Shown here in pieces: positions 12,094 to 12,198 of a stretch of DNA of 12,198 nucleotides. The stretch comes from UBA10133 sp964348455. GTDB taxonomy: Bacteria; Patescibacteriota; Microgenomatia; UBA1400; MFAQ01. A program made the position numbers and the translations under genes. The notes under the pieces were generated by a model, which had not been told where the DNA came from, ran no database searches, and worked only from the letters and a program-made list of their open reading frames with translations. The first letter of the stretch is position 1. Each line of letters starts with the position of its first letter. The stretch covers positions 1-12,198 of the forward strand of contig CAYGCQ010000032.1 in NCBI GenBank assembly GCA_964348455.1, given 5' to 3'.

Positions 12094-12198
12094 GATTGCC
12101 ACGACCCAAAGTGGCAGGTATTGCAATGACGGATGGAGTGAGATTGCCACAGCTCGAGTACGAGATTCGCAATGACGGAGGCGGAGTGAAGATTGCGA
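12094..12198. repeat. tandem repeat of about 48 bp, cut by the window edge
   Basis: Units start with GATTGCCAC at 12094 and 12142 and with GATTGCGA at 12191. Each full unit ends in GCAATGACGGA followed by a GGAGTGA-type tail. Within unit 1, TGCCAC pairs with GTGGCA; within unit 2, CTCG pairs with CGAG around AGTA. The type ATTGCC...GCAATGACGG is a common intergenic repeat in many bacteria. Confidence 0.75.

Noticed and set aside
3964..12198. Repeats considered as CRISPR
   Set aside because: Two distant copies or directly abutting tandem units, without regular unique spacers and without cas genes in the window.

Overview
The window looks like a draft scaffold from an uncultivated, small-genome bacterium. 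I lean towards the Candidate Phyla Radiation (Patescibacteria, Microgenomates-like). The reasons are AT-rich coding DNA, many short single-anchor secreted proteins of unknown function, little Shine-Dalgarno signal, intergenic spaces loaded with hairpin repeats, and a 100-N scaffold gap. TGA is used as a normal stop (the hydrolase gene ends in TGA), so UGA-recoding lineages such as Gracilibacteria are unlikely. The phylum is an inference, not proven.

Layout. 1-447: 3' end of an unrecognised gene. 514-1420 (minus): two-gene operon with a Panacea-domain (SocA-like) antitoxin and a small downstream protein, most likely its toxin. 1542-1860: non-coding, very densely structured DNA. It begins with a 55-bp module of two perfect hairpins followed by a long-range stem, then carries a run of further hairpins. 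2023-3926 (minus): an alpha/beta hydrolase translationally coupled (ATGA) to a frameshifted Mur-ligase-like ORF without a visible ATP-binding loop; upstream of the hydrolase lies a small frameshifted ORF. 3964-4170: second copy of the 55-bp module in the same orientation, so the two copies flank the hydrolase/Mur segment as direct repeats. The long-range stem after the module differs completely in sequence between the copies yet stays perfectly paired, and the bases around the stem are conserved. I consider this the most interesting signal here.

4341-10389: a run of cell-envelope and housekeeping-like genes: a 607-residue anchored surface protein, a zinc-dependent carboxypeptidase/deacylase-like enzyme, an anchored lipid-binding-like protein, a Na+/Ca2+ antiporter with NCKX-type alpha repeats, an anchored lysozyme/transglycosylase-like protein, a secreted helical protein and a GIY-YIG nuclease. 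10390-10880: repeat island with an 83-bp tandem array broken by the N gap. 10890-12088: an adenylate-kinase-like enzyme and an NMN-adenylyltransferase-like enzyme. 12094-12198: start of another tandem repeat cut by the window edge.

A second theme is expression. Several genes have no Shine-Dalgarno sequence but carry a -10-like hexamer ending exactly 6 nt (four genes) or 9-12 nt (four more) before the start codon, often with the TGn extension. This predicts mostly leaderless transcripts.
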